Both the position numbers and the translations under genes were made by a program. A DNA stretch of 64,000 bases from Alishewanella metallidurans (GTDB lineage: Bacteria; Pseudomonadota; Gammaproteobacteria; Enterobacterales; Alteromonadaceae): positions 496,001 through 560,000 of the forward strand of contig NZ_JALAHQ010000002.1 in NCBI RefSeq assembly GCF_036983985.1, written 5' to 3'. The stretch's first letter is position 1. Each line of letters opens with the position of its first letter. The notes beneath the pieces were generated by a model. It did no database searches. It was not told the origin of the DNA and was given only the letters and a program-made list of their open reading frames with translations. Below are positions 39,895 through 49,704 of the stretch, one piece after another.

Positions 39895-40656
39895 ATGTAT
39901 AAGGCTTACACTTTGACACCTAGGGTAACAACACAACGTTTAGCAAAATGGATTGCACAAAGCGGTTATTGCTCGCGCCGTGCGGCCGAGCGTTTAATTA
40001 GCGAGGGCAGCGTTAGCTGTAATGGTCAGCTGGGCAAGCATACCGATTTGGTAGGTAACGCCGATACTATTACCATTGCCGGAAAAGCGTTACCCGCACA
40101 AGCCGAGCACCAATACTTGCTATACCACAAGCCAATTGGTATTGACTGTAATAACCGTCCTAGCGATCCAGCCAGTTTATATCAGTTACTAAAAACCTTG
40201 CCGCAACGTTTATTCGCCGTCGGCCGGTTAGATAAAGACTCTAGTGGTTTATTATTACTTACCAATGACGGCGAGTTAAGCCAACGCCTAATGCATCCGG
40301 ATTACTACCATGAAAAAACCTATCAGGTTGATGTCGATAAAGATATTAACGCAGAATTTATACAAAAAATGGCTAATGGCGTTAGCTGGCGATTGGGCGA
40401 AACGCAGTATTATTCTCGCCCGTGTCTGGTGCAACAAACTACTACGCGGCAGTTTAATATCACGCTAACTCAAGGCCTGCATCGGCAAATTCGCTACATG
40501 TGTAAAACACTAGGCTATCGGGTTACTGCATTGCAGCGCCTTAGTCTACATAACTTACAACTAGGCAATTTGGCCGCCGGTGAACTGCGTGAGCTTAGCG
40601 TGGCTGAATTAACTCAGCTGCAAGCGCTTAGCCTGTTGCCACAACCAAAGACATAA
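39895..40656 (+). CDS. rluF: 23S rRNA pseudouridine synthase RluF
   Basis: The protein has 253 residues with an S4 RNA-binding domain (RLAKWIAQSGYCSRRAAERLI, residues ~12-60) and an RsuA/RluF-type catalytic domain with the active-site Asp in VGRLDKDSSGLLLLTNDG near residue 115. HEKTYQVDVDKDINAEFI and LTQGLHRQIRYMCKTLGY favour RluF (U2604 of 23S rRNA) over RluE or RsuA. Its last 48 bp overlap the convergent MFS gene. Confidence 0.87.
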   Translation: MYKAYTLTPRVTTQRLAKWIAQSGYCSRRAAERLISEGSVSCNGQLGKHTDLVGNADTITIAGKALPAQAEHQYLLYHKPIGIDCNNRPSDPASLYQLLKTLPQRLFAVGRLDKDSSGLLLLTNDGELSQRLMHPDYYHEKTYQVDVDKDINAEFIQKMANGVSWRLGETQYYSRPCLVQQTTTRQFNITLTQGLHRQIRYMCKTLGYRVTALQRLSLHNLQLGNLAAGELRELSVAELTQLQALSLLPQPKT

Positions 40657-41799
40657 CAGCAAGGTAACGCTATACATTAATAGCGCGCCAACTACGATGC
40701 CAGGCCAGTGTAACCATTGCCAAAACGGCTGCAAATATAAGCTGCCGGTACTGGCCCCCAGATAATAAAACACCAAATACAACGCACTGGCGCTGGCTTT
40801 AGCGCGTGTGGCACATTGGTTTACCCAACTGCTAGCCAATGAATGGGTTAAGAAAAAGCCAAACGCATTGATAAAAAAACCGAGCACAATACCAAACAAG
40901 CTAGTACTTAAGGTTATCAAAGTGCCAAGCATAAGAATAACAATACCCAAGGCCATACCCAGCGGCACCGGCACTTTAACCGCAACTTTACCTGAGATGG
41001 CAGAGCCTATTGTGCCGGTAAAGTAGGTGACAAATAGCAGACCAATCCAAAAGCTGGATAAATAATAAGGCGCTTCTGACAACACAAAAGCAATATAGGT
41101 ATATTGATTTAAAAAAATAAAAAAGCTAAGTCCACCAATAAGATAAGTTAACAGCAATAAAGGCTGGCGTAAGTGATACCAGTTATCGGCTATTGCGTGG
41201 CGTGCGTTAAATGAGCTTGCCACAAAACGTCGTGCTGGCGGCAAGGTTCGCCAAACCAGAAAACAACTTAAAATACCAAGCGCAGTAACCGGCCAAAACA
41301 CCCACTGCCAATGGCCAATATCAGCCAGCGCGCCAGCCATTAACCGGCCGCTAATACCGCCTAACGAGCTAGCACTAATATAAAAACCAACGGCTGCCAC
41401 TAATGCCGGTTTAGTATACTCTTCACCCATGTAGGCAATGGCAATAGCTGGTAGGCCACCTAAAAATATCCCCTGTATCGCCCGCCAAAATAATAGTGCG
41501 GCAAAGCTATTTACCTGCGTTAATGCCAATGTACTTAAGGTCATACCCACTAACGTGATTAACAGCAGTTTTTTTCGGCCCCAAGCATCGGATAAAGCAG
41601 CGTAAACTAATAACGACAAGCCCAAAAACAACGTACTAATGGTATAAGCCCAAGAGGTTTGTAACAGGCTTAAGCCAAATTTACGGCTTAATTCAGGCAG
41701 CAATGGCTGCATTAAATGCAAATTAGCAAACACCACTACGGCGGCTAAGCACAAGGCAAAGGTACTGCGATAAAACATCGCACTTTTGTACTCAATCAC
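40609..41799 (-). CDS. MFS transporter (YnfM-like drug/H+ antiporter)
   Basis: The protein has 396 residues and 12 predicted helices. LMQPLLPELSRKFGLSLLQTSWAYTISTLFLG starts helix 1, and the SDAWGRKKLLL loop between helices 2 and 3 is the MFS motif A. Helix 5 has SSLGGISGRLMAGAL. This is the YnfM-like branch of the DHA exporters; the substrate is unknown. The start is either GTG 41799 or ATG 41778; neither has a good ribosome-binding site. The 3' end overlaps rluF on the other strand by 48 bp. Confidence 0.87.
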   Translation of the reverse strand: MIEYKSAMFYRSTFALCLAAVVVFANLHLMQPLLPELSRKFGLSLLQTSWAYTISTLFLGLSLLVYAALSDAWGRKKLLLITLVGMTLSTLALTQVNSFAALLFWRAIQGIFLGGLPAIAIAYMGEEYTKPALVAAVGFYISASSLGGISGRLMAGALADIGHWQWVFWPVTALGILSCFLVWRTLPPARRFVASSFNARHAIADNWYHLRQPLLLLTYLIGGLSFFIFLNQYTYIAFVLSEAPYYLSSFWIGLLFVTYFTGTIGSAISGKVAVKVPVPLGMALGIVILMLGTLITLSTSLFGIVLGFFINAFGFFLTHSLASSWVNQCATRAKASASALYLVFYYLGASTGSLYLQPFWQWLHWPGIVVGALLMYSVTLLLCLWLWQQAKRLQLS

Positions 41800-41932
41800 A
41801 GCATTAAACCTATTAAAGAAATAACGCCTAGTATAAAGGCTATTAGTTTATAAATATAAAAATTAAAGTTTTATTAGTTGCTACCGATAACCTGATAAGC
41901 ACTATACTAAGGTAAAATTTTAGGAGCATATT

Positions 41933-42529
41933 ATGGCTATCACATCAGGTGGTAATACGTCGATTACAAACGCAGCAAAACCCAGCACTGCGCCGGTTAA
42001 ACCCGAAGAAAATCAAGAAATTAAAAATCAAGCGGCGCAAGCTAAGCAAGCGCAAAACATCGCCATTATGCGCGCTAATGAACAGGTATCATTGCGCAGT
42101 AATAACGATTCGTTAAGTTTATTATATAAAACCGCACTAGATGGTATTAACGCAGAGCTTGAACCTGTTATGGGTGCAAATGCTGCACAAAAAATTTACG
42201 ACTCGGGTATAGATACTTCACCAGAAGCGACAGCAGATCGCATTGTTGCCTTTGCCACTGGTTTTTATAGCCGCTATAAAGAGCAAAACCCCAATAAATC
42301 GGAAGAAGAAAACCTTGATAACTTTTTAAAGGTTATTGGTGGTGGCATTGAAAAAGGCTTTGCCGATGCTAAAAATATCCTTAAAGGTTTACAAGTATAC
42401 GAAGGTGAAGTGGAAACGGGTGTAGATAAAACTTATGGCTTAGTGATGAAAGGCTTAACCAGTTTTCGCGAAAAAATGCTAGAACTGGCGACCAATCCCG
42501 AAAAGGCTGCTGCGGATAATACGCAATAG
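41933..42529 (+). CDS. DUF5610 domain protein
   Basis: The protein has 198 soluble residues. The first ~50 are low-complexity and Ala/Pro/Gln-rich; residues ~65-175 match the pattern of DUF5610 (YKTALDGINAELEPVMG, SPEATADRIVAFATGFYSRYKEQNP, FLKVIGGGIEKGFADAKNIL). DUF5610 proteins are often encoded near flagellar or surface genes, and their function is not known. It has an AGGAGC ribosome-binding site and a terminator directly at the stop codon. Confidence 0.85.
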   Translation: MAITSGGNTSITNAAKPSTAPVKPEENQEIKNQAAQAKQAQNIAIMRANEQVSLRSNNDSLSLLYKTALDGINAELEPVMGANAAQKIYDSGIDTSPEATADRIVAFATGFYSRYKEQNPNKSEEENLDNFLKVIGGGIEKGFADAKNILKGLQVYEGEVETGVDKTYGLVMKGLTSFREKMLELATNPEKAAADNTQ

Positions 42530-42546
42530 CAGCCTTACGGCTGCTA
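42527..42546. terminator. Bidirectional-type hairpin between DUF5610 and ytfL genes
   Basis: TAGCAGCC-TTAC-GGCTGCTA begins with the TAG stop codon of the plus-strand gene and is followed by TGTTATTT; the convergent ytfL gene ends 7 bp away. Confidence 0.65.
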
Positions 42547-42552
42547 TGTTAT

Positions 42553-43860
42553 TTAGGCTTTATCGCTAGTTTCAATTGGTGCAATGCGGGTTACTAACAG
42601 CTGATCTATCTTGTAGCTGTCGATATCCACTACTTCAAATTTATAATCGGCATGTAACACAAAGTCGGTACGTTTGGGTATTTTACGCAAAGTAAACATC
42701 ATAAAACCAGCAATGGTTTCATAGTTTTCTGAATTAGGAAAACCGTCTATATCGAGTACACGCATTACATCTTGTAACGGTGTAAGCCCTTCTACTAGCC
42801 AAGAGTTTTCATCACGAGCAACAATCTGGTCTTCCTCTGAATTTACCAGCTCACCCATCACAATACTCATTACGTCTTTTAGCGTAATAATACCCACCAC
42901 CAACGCGTACTCATTCATAATGATGGCAAAATCAACACCAGCCGATTTAAAATGCTCTAGCACTTCGTATAGTGACAAGGTATCAGGAATAATTAACGGT
43001 GCTCGAACTATACCTTCTTTTTTTAGCGATATAGGTTGGTCATGCAATACCTGCATTAAAATATCTCGGGTATCAATATAACCAACCACTTTATCCAGTA
43101 CGCCTTCTACCACTAAAAACTTTGCATGTGGATGCTCGGCAAGCTTAGCTTTAATACCTTCTTGCGTTTCATCAGCGGTAAAATAAATAAGGCTTTCACG
43201 CGCTGTCATTGCTGAGGTTACGGTGCGAGATTCCATATCAAATACATTTTCTAGTAACTGATGCTCATGCTCTTGTAATACACCAGCCTGCGCGCCAGCT
43301 TCCATCATGGCAATAATATCATCTGGCGTAATATCATCTTTACGCATCGTTGGCACTTTAAATAAGCTAAAAAACAGGTTGGCTAAGCCGTTAAATAACC
43401 AGACAAAAGGCTTAAGTACGGTAATTAAAAACAACATTGGTGTAACAACACGCACGGCAATTTTTTCAGGTGAAATCATCGCCAAACGTTTTGGCATTAA
43501 GTCAGCAAATAAAATAAATAATGAGGTAACAAAAAATACTGATAAAGCGAAACCGGCTTTAGGCACCCAACTGCCGCTAAAAAATAATGATAATAAGTGA
43601 CTAAAGTATGGCGTGAATGCCGACTCACCTAAAATACCGCCCAAAATAGCTACCGCATTTAAACCAATTTGCACAATAGTAAAAAAGTTACCTGGGTGTT
43701 CTTGCAGCGCTAATACCTTTTCAGCGTCCACATTACCCTCGGTAGCCATTAGGCGTAAGCGCATTTTACGCGATGCGGCGAGCGCGATTTCCGACACGGA
43801 AAAAAACGCACTGCTTGCAACCAATAAAATGATTAGCAGCATATACTCTAGCGTGGACAT
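42553..43860 (-). CDS. ytfL: YtfL/PaeA-type CNNM-family membrane protein
   Basis: The protein has 435 residues from ATG 43860 (AGGAG five bases before it; an upstream GTG lies inside that site). It has a four-helix DUF21/CNNM domain with SAFFSVSEIALAASRK at the start, two CBS domains (~200-330; MTARESLIYF, YIDTRDIL) and a C-terminal CorC_HlyC domain (IAGFMMFTLRKIPKRTDFV). The N-terminus resembles E. coli YtfL, whose Salmonella counterpart PaeA exports cadaverine and putrescine; other CNNM relatives handle Mg2+ or Co2+. Confidence 0.92.
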   Translation of the reverse strand: MSTLEYMLLIILLVASSAFFSVSEIALAASRKMRLRLMATEGNVDAEKVLALQEHPGNFFTIVQIGLNAVAILGGILGESAFTPYFSHLLSLFFSGSWVPKAGFALSVFFVTSLFILFADLMPKRLAMISPEKIAVRVVTPMLFLITVLKPFVWLFNGLANLFFSLFKVPTMRKDDITPDDIIAMMEAGAQAGVLQEHEHQLLENVFDMESRTVTSAMTARESLIYFTADETQEGIKAKLAEHPHAKFLVVEGVLDKVVGYIDTRDILMQVLHDQPISLKKEGIVRAPLIIPDTLSLYEVLEHFKSAGVDFAIIMNEYALVVGIITLKDVMSIVMGELVNSEEDQIVARDENSWLVEGLTPLQDVMRVLDIDGFPNSENYETIAGFMMFTLRKIPKRTDFVLHADYKFEVVDIDSYKIDQLLVTRIAPIETSDKA

Positions 43861-44060
43861 GTTCACTCCTGTAACAACGAGTCAGCACCATAAACTGAAC
43901 TACTGCGCTATTATAGCGTTGTTCTGGCATAATCTTGCTAACTTACTGAAAATATTCAAACAGAATTTTGTGTAACACCAAGCTTGCGCCCTAAAGTCTG
44001 TCTATACTTTGTCGGCAAATAACAAATTTGCTTGCCATAATATATTCCCTGGAGGTATTT

Positions 44061-44423
44061 ATGAAGAAAGTTGTACTTGGTATTGCCGCGTTACTTTTAA
44101 GCTCAGCGTTTCAACTTCATGCTAATGATCAGTTAGCAGGCACAATGTGTAGCTATATTAAAGAAGACAACCGTAATCAACTCCGAAAGCTATTAGCAGA
44201 TAATAAAATAAACGTCAGAACTGTTTTTGGTAGTGTATTTTGTAACAACGAAAACATGCTGCAATTTGCGATCCGTAATGATGCTTACGAAACCGGCACC
44301 TTTATTGTAAAGCAAATGCCGTCGAAAACTCTTGCCGAGCTTGATTACGCAAAATGGGCTAACGAAAACAACTTTGCCACGTCACCACTGGTAAACGAAA
44401 TAAGTACACGTATTGGCGAGTGA
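44061..44423 (+). CDS. DUF3718 family secreted protein
   Basis: The protein has 120 residues from ATG 44061, chosen because of the GGAGG site 7 bases upstream and the clear signal peptide that begins there (MKKVVLGIAALLLSSAFQLHA). The mature part (MCSYIKEDNRNQLRKLLADN...VFCNNENMLQFAIRND) fits DUF3718, small periplasmic proteins of Alteromonadales with two cysteines that may pair. Function unknown. A terminator-like hairpin follows. Confidence 0.87.
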   Translation: MKKVVLGIAALLLSSAFQLHANDQLAGTMCSYIKEDNRNQLRKLLADNKINVRTVFGSVFCNNENMLQFAIRNDAYETGTFIVKQMPSKTLAELDYAKWANENNFATSPLVNEISTRIGE

Positions 44424-44432
44424 TTTATTAAC

Positions 44433-44462
44433 AAGCAAAGCAGCGTTTGTGCTGCTTTGCTT
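44433..44462. terminator. Hairpin between DUF3718 and NRAMP-like genes
   Basis: AAGCAAAGCAGC-GTTTGT-GCTGCTTTGCTT is a 12-bp perfect stem between convergent genes; it lacks a long T run, so its strength is uncertain. Confidence 0.6.
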
Positions 44463-44487
44463 AATAGCATTGTACTGTGAGCGCCGA

Positions 44488-45753
44488 TTATAATAAGGCA
44501 AAGGCTAACGCAAGGCTTCGCCAACTCAATAGTAAACTTACCAACAGCACCAGCAAGCCCAATATATTTTGCTTGCGGTTATTTTTATATTGTCCTAACA
44601 CCGCATGGTTCATCGCTAACAATAAACACAGACAAATTATGGGTAATAAAATACCGTTTGCAACCTGCGCAAACCAAATAATGCTTACCGGTTTAATTCC
44701 CAAAGATGACAACACTACGCCGCAAATAATGATAAATAACCACGTAAGTCGAAATACCGGCTGCTTTAAATTTAGCGGTTTACCTAAGATGCCCGCTAAC
44801 GCATAGGCGGCAGCCAAAGGTGCAGTAATCGCCGATGATAAACCCGCCGCCATTAACCCTAATGCTAAACACCAGGTTGCCGCGCTACCAAATAACGGCG
44901 TTAGTGCCTGCGCTAATTGCGCGACATTATCTAATTGCAATTTACTACCAAAAAAAGCGGAGGCAGCCGTTGAGACAATAGCAATAGAAATTAAACCGCC
45001 TAAAGGAATGGCGATGGCGATATCTTGTCGTGCGGCATGCAAAGCTTCCTTAGTGTCTATGCCGTGCCGCGGCCATTTTTGTGCAGCTGCAGCAGCGTGT
45101 AAAAATAGCGAATATGGCACAACAGTGGTACCAACTAAGGCCACCACCGTTAATACCGCACCATCTGGCATAGTTGGCCAAAGCGCACCTTGTAACAAGG
45201 CAAGCAAATTTGGCTGAGTTAACACCATAGTACCAATAAAGGCCAAACTCATTAGTAGCACTAAGATGATAAGGCTGCGTTCTATTAACTTGTACTGGCC
45301 GAACCACAAGATCAATGCGGCTAGCGCGCCAAGCAATAGTGCCCAAAGATTAACGCCGGTAGCAATGCCCCATGTATAAATAACGCTATTATCAGCAAAT
45401 AGCGCTTCTGCACCTAATGCTGCCCCACTAATATTACCGCCTTGATAAGCCGCATTGCCCACAACAATGGCCACCACCACTAACAATAGTAGTGGCCAAC
45501 GCAACAAAGGTTGCTGCACCAGCTCACGTAAATTCTCACCCAAGCCTCTGCCTGTAACAATACCTAACCTTGCCGCCATTTCTTGCAACACCATAGTCGC
45601 AAATACCGAAAACAACAGTGCCCAAACTAAAGCATAACCGTAATTAGCACCTGCTAATGACGCGGTAATCACTGTGCCTGGGCCGATAAATGCCGCGGTA
45701 ACTAAGGTCGCTGGGCCAAACAAGGTCTTCTTATGCGTTGCAACTGTTGACAT
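44488..45753 (-). CDS. NRAMP-family transporter lacking the canonical metal-site residues
   Basis: The protein has 421 residues from ATG 45753 with 11 predicted helices; a TTG 18 codons upstream is an alternative start. The overall fold and the GPATLVTAAFIGPGTVITASLAGANYGYAL start are NRAMP-like. However helix 1 reads GPGT where metal-transporting NRAMPs have DPGN, and helix 6 reads VVPYSLFLHA where they have MPHN. Both coordinating Asp/Asn and Met are therefore absent, so calling it MntH would be unsafe. It may belong to an NRAMP-related branch with other substrates. Confidence 0.85.
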   Translation of the reverse strand: MSTVATHKKTLFGPATLVTAAFIGPGTVITASLAGANYGYALVWALLFSVFATMVLQEMAARLGIVTGRGLGENLRELVQQPLLRWPLLLLVVVAIVVGNAAYQGGNISGAALGAEALFADNSVIYTWGIATGVNLWALLLGALAALILWFGQYKLIERSLIILVLLMSLAFIGTMVLTQPNLLALLQGALWPTMPDGAVLTVVALVGTTVVPYSLFLHAAAAAQKWPRHGIDTKEALHAARQDIAIAIPLGGLISIAIVSTAASAFFGSKLQLDNVAQLAQALTPLFGSAATWCLALGLMAAGLSSAITAPLAAAYALAGILGKPLNLKQPVFRLTWLFIIICGVVLSSLGIKPVSIIWFAQVANGILLPIICLCLLLAMNHAVLGQYKNNRKQNILGLLVLLVSLLLSWRSLALAFALL

Positions 45754-45949
45754 AGATAATAACTGACAAAGATAGTGTGGTATCACCTTAGCATACGCAG
45801 GCTGCAATACGATAAACAGAAATATATTTAAAAACCTTGGCTAATTCAGAACAATTACCTCATGCTATTTTTAACGTTTCAACATTTGTATTTAGACAAT
45901 TTGTCGCAATAATCAAAGGTATATAACAATAAAATAGGTAGTAGATATT

Positions 45950-47656
45950 ATGGTTCAACGCCTAATGACGCTCGTGTTTGCAGTAATACTACTTATCTTT
46001 GCGCTGTCGGTAGCGCTAGTGTTTCACCTAAAAACCCAAGTCAATAATCTTGGCGATATGTCGCAATTACGCTACAAATCGTATCAAGCTGCCGATGAAT
46101 TAAGGCATAGTTCGGATGAACTTACCCGTTTTTCCCGCACTTATGTGGCCACCGGCAATGCTCAATATAAAAAGATGTATAACGACGTCGTTGCTATTCG
46201 TAGCGGCAATAAAAATCGGCCCGAAGGTTATGAAGGTATCTATTGGGACCTAGTACTTGATTACGGCGATAAGCCCAGACAAGACGGTAAGACTCAGTCG
46301 TTACAAGCGCGGATGCGCGAACTGAACTTTAGCGCTAAAGAATTTGAGCTATTACAACAAGCAGAAAACAATTCAAACCAGTTAGTTGAGCTTGAAGTTA
46401 ACGCAATGAACATTATTGATAACCCTGCGCACAGCGAACAACAGCAATTAGAGGCTATTAGCTTACTAAATGGCGAAAAATATCATCAAGAAAAAGCGCG
46501 TGTCATGCAGCCAATAAATGAGTTTTTTCTAGCACTTGAACAACGAACTAAAACACAATATGAAGCGGCAATGGCATCTGTTGCCTGGTTTGTTATGCTA
46601 ACCACACTCGTGGTTTGTCTTGGTATCTTGGGCTGTATTATTGGTTATATAATTGTAAAAACCAAAATAACCACACCGATCAGTACCATTTCTCAAGAAC
46701 TGTTAAATATCAATAAAAGTAAAGATTTAACTAGCCGTTTATCAGACAAAAGCCAATCTGAAATTGGTGCTATTGCTGGAAATTTCAATGAGTTGCTACA
46801 GTTATTTCAATCTAGCTATAAAGCTATTAATACCGCAACTAACCAAGTGGCTATTGTTACCGACGTGGTCGCGTCCTTAGCCCGTGATAGTAGCCAACAG
46901 GCAACCTCGCAAATGGAAGAGCTAGAAATGGCCGCTGTCGCGATAGAGCAAATGACTACAGCCCTTGCTTCGGTGTCAGAAAGCACGCAAAATGCCGAAA
47001 TTCAGGCCGCTAAAAGTGAAGATCATGTCGACTCCGGCTTACGCTTATTCTCGGTAGCAGTTAATGAAATGCAGTCACTATCAACCAACTTGGCACATAA
47101 CAGCTCGTTAATTCAGGCATTATCTGATGAAAGTAAAAATGTAGGTAATGTGCTCGATGTTATTAAGTCTATTGCTGAACAAACTAATCTGTTAGCACTA
47201 AATGCGGCAATTGAAGCGGCCAGAGCCGGAGAACAAGGCCGCGGTTTTGCTGTCGTTGCCGACGAAGTAAGAACCCTAGCGCAACGTACTTCTCAATCTA
47301 CGAAAGAAATTGAGCAAATGATTGCCAATTTACAACAAAAATCTGAACAAACGCGAATTGCCATTAACGACAGTAATAGCTTGATGTTAAGCACCCAAGA
47401 TAAGGTACAACAAGCATCGGATTCACTATCCGAAATTGGTAATGCCTCAGCCGAAATTCATAATTTAAATACATCGATCGCAGCAGCAACGGAAGAGCAA
47501 CTCGCTGTATCAAGCGAAATTTCTAGTAATATTACCCGAGTCAAAGATCTGTCGTTAAATATGAAAACAGCCATCACCGGCTTGCCGACAAAATTACATG
47601 AGTTAAGTAACAGCATGACGCAGCTGGTAAAAATATCCTCTGAATTTAAAGTGTAA
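45950..47656 (+). CDS. Methyl-accepting chemotaxis protein
   Basis: The protein has 568 residues: a membrane helix at ~6-28, a long periplasmic helical sensor (~30-205) containing DELRHSSDELTRFSRTYVAT, a second membrane helix (~206-232), a HAMP domain (~235-290) and a signalling domain with the hairpin tip VIKSIAEQTNLLALNAAIEAARAGEQ (near 405). The ligand is unknown; the DELRxSSDxLTRxxRTYVxTG motif recurs in sensors of Alteromonadales. No C-terminal CheR-binding pentapeptide is present. Confidence 0.93.
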   Translation: MVQRLMTLVFAVILLIFALSVALVFHLKTQVNNLGDMSQLRYKSYQAADELRHSSDELTRFSRTYVATGNAQYKKMYNDVVAIRSGNKNRPEGYEGIYWDLVLDYGDKPRQDGKTQSLQARMRELNFSAKEFELLQQAENNSNQLVELEVNAMNIIDNPAHSEQQQLEAISLLNGEKYHQEKARVMQPINEFFLALEQRTKTQYEAAMASVAWFVMLTTLVVCLGILGCIIGYIIVKTKITTPISTISQELLNINKSKDLTSRLSDKSQSEIGAIAGNFNELLQLFQSSYKAINTATNQVAIVTDVVASLARDSSQQATSQMEELEMAAVAIEQMTTALASVSESTQNAEIQAAKSEDHVDSGLRLFSVAVNEMQSLSTNLAHNSSLIQALSDESKNVGNVLDVIKSIAEQTNLLALNAAIEAARAGEQGRGFAVVADEVRTLAQRTSQSTKEIEQMIANLQQKSEQTRIAINDSNSLMLSTQDKVQQASDSLSEIGNASAEIHNLNTSIAAATEEQLAVSSEISSNITRVKDLSLNMKTAITGLPTKLHELSNSMTQLVKISSEFKV

Positions 47657-47699
47657 ATGCACAAAATAGCGTGCTTGCACCGTAACAATAAAATACCTC

Positions 47700-47735
47700 G
47701 TCGCTGTTTTCGACTTTAAATAACAGCGACTTTAC
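47700..47735 (+). terminator. Terminator after the chemoreceptor
   Basis: GTCGCTGTT (47700-47708) pairs with AACAGCGAC (47722-47730), followed by TTTAC. Confidence 0.7.
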
Positions 47736-47812
47736 AGTGCCAGTAATAGTCGGTTAAAACTAGCTGTGGTATAACATTACAATAAAAACAACCTTGTAAT
47801 GGGATACAGGCT

Positions 47813-49543
47813 ATGACGCTGGGTCAATGTTTATCTGCTGCCACACTGCTAGTATTTACCCCACAAAGCTATGCAACCAGTGCTACCGAGCAGCTACAGC
47901 AGTTGCTTGCTGAGCACTGGGCACAGGCTAATAAAGAACAAATTTTCTTTCGCAAAGACCCTGACGCATTTCGCATGAATGGCAAATTACCGGATATGTC
48001 CAAAGCGGGACGTGAGCGGCGTGAAGCCTTTAATCAACGTATGTTGCAACAGCTCGCGAAAATTAAGCCTGATACGCTCTCAGCCGCGGATAGCATCACT
48101 TTACGCTTATTTAAATACGAGCGGGAAACAGAAGCGCAAAGCTATCAGCAATTTGATTATATGTTTCCAATGCAGGCTTATTCTGGTTACCACAGTTATT
48201 TTGCCGGCGCACCAGATAATATGTCGTTTTTAACTAAGCAAGATTACGATAACTATCTTATTAGCTTGGCTGATTTTCCGCGCTACAATCAGCAACATAT
48301 TGACGATATGCGTCAAGCTATTAAGAAAGGTTACACCCAGTACTGTGATAGCTTTGCTAATTACGATAAAACCATTAGCCAACATATTGTAAACAAGGTT
48401 ACTGACAGCGTATTTTATGCACCTTTAGCCAAGCAACCGGCCCAGTTTAGCCAAGCACAGCAAGATTATTATCAAGCTAACGGTAAAAAGCTGATTACTG
48501 AAACAGTAATTCCTGAGTACGCCAAGCTATATACGTTCTTTAGCCAAGAATATATGCCGGCTTGTCGTAAAGAGGTCGGCATTACTGCTCTAGAAGATGG
48601 CAAAGCGTATTATCAGTACCTGATTAACTTTTACACTACAACCAATATGACGCCAGAGCAGATCCATCAGCTTGGTATAGATGAGGTAAAACGTATTCGT
48701 TTACAGATGACGAAAATTATTAAAGACGTTGGATTTAAAGGCGATTTTAAAGCCTTTATTAACTTTTTACGTACTGATGATCAGTTTTATGCCAATTCAC
48801 CACAGCAGTTACTGGAAAAAACCAGCTACATTACCCGTAAAATGGCCGGTCAGTTGCCCAAATGGTTTGCCACCCTGCCCAGAAACACCTTTGACGTTAA
48901 AGCCAGCCCCAATAGTGGCGCGTATTATGTGGCATCAGATGGCAGTGGCACCACATCAGGCACCTACTTTATTGGTGCAAATGACTTGCGCAGTGCGCCA
49001 CTCTATAACTTAGAAGCCCTTACATTTCATGAAGCAGAGCCCGGTCATCATTTGCAAAGTGCTTTAGCACAAGAAATGGATATGCCCGAATTTCGCAAAA
49101 CCCTATACCATAGTGCTTATGGTGAAGGCTGGGGCTTATATGCCGAAAGCTTAGGGAAAGAAATGGGTTTTTATCAAGATCCGTACAGCGACTTTGGCCG
49201 ACTAACCTATGAGACGTGGCGTGCTTGTCGTTTAGTGGTAGACACTGGCATGCATGCGATGGGCTGGAGCCGTCAACAAGCTATAGATTATCTAGCCGAT
49301 AATACTGCGCTAACAATGCCCGAAGTGGAAGCACAAATTGACCGTTATATAACTTGGCCAGCGCAAGCCTTGTCGTACAAAATTGGTGAAATAAAAATTC
49401 GCCAATTGCGCCAGCAAGCTGAACAACAACTCGGTGATAAATTTGATATTCGTTTGTTTCACCAACAAATCTTACAATCCGGTAGCCTGCCACTAGAGCT
49501 ATTAGAACAGCTAACGTTAGAATGGATAGCCAAGCAACAATAA
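47813..49543 (+). CDS. DUF885 family metallopeptidase-like protein
   Basis: The protein has 576 residues with a short signal peptide (MTLGQCLSAATLLVFTPQSYA). The DUF885 zinc signature HEAEPGHHLQ occurs near residue 406, with EGWGLYAESLGKEMG about 35 residues on. The repeated helical architecture fits the M32/DUF885 clan. These are thought to be secreted or periplasmic peptidases. It is probably monocistronic; a hairpin follows the stop. Confidence 0.9.
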   Translation: MTLGQCLSAATLLVFTPQSYATSATEQLQQLLAEHWAQANKEQIFFRKDPDAFRMNGKLPDMSKAGRERREAFNQRMLQQLAKIKPDTLSAADSITLRLFKYERETEAQSYQQFDYMFPMQAYSGYHSYFAGAPDNMSFLTKQDYDNYLISLADFPRYNQQHIDDMRQAIKKGYTQYCDSFANYDKTISQHIVNKVTDSVFYAPLAKQPAQFSQAQQDYYQANGKKLITETVIPEYAKLYTFFSQEYMPACRKEVGITALEDGKAYYQYLINFYTTTNMTPEQIHQLGIDEVKRIRLQMTKIIKDVGFKGDFKAFINFLRTDDQFYANSPQQLLEKTSYITRKMAGQLPKWFATLPRNTFDVKASPNSGAYYVASDGSGTTSGTYFIGANDLRSAPLYNLEALTFHEAEPGHHLQSALAQEMDMPEFRKTLYHSAYGEGWGLYAESLGKEMGFYQDPYSDFGRLTYETWRACRLVVDTGMHAMGWSRQQAIDYLADNTALTMPEVEAQIDRYITWPAQALSYKIGEIKIRQLRQQAEQQLGDKFDIRLFHQQILQSGSLPLELLEQLTLEWIAKQQ

Positions 49544-49560
49544 GCAGCCTGTTAGCACAG

Positions 49561-49605
49561 CACCGGCATATTACACACCATCGAGTAATTGCCGGTGTAA
49601 CTGTT
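49561..49605 (+). terminator. Probable terminator after the DUF885 gene
   Basis: CACCGGCA (49561-49568) pairs with TGCCGGTG (49590-49597) over a 21-base loop and is followed by TAACTGTTTT. Confidence 0.6.
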
Positions 49606-49704
49606 TTAGCTGCTTAATATCATCGCTATCTGTCATAGCCTGCTCGGTACCTCTATTTGCGGCAACTAAACCACGCTAAGTAATTAAGTACGGTTTATAT
49701 AAGG

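Noticed and set aside
44488..45753. Naming the NRAMP-like gene mntH
   Set aside because: The DPGN and MPH metal motifs are missing, so the Mn2+ transporter name is not supported.
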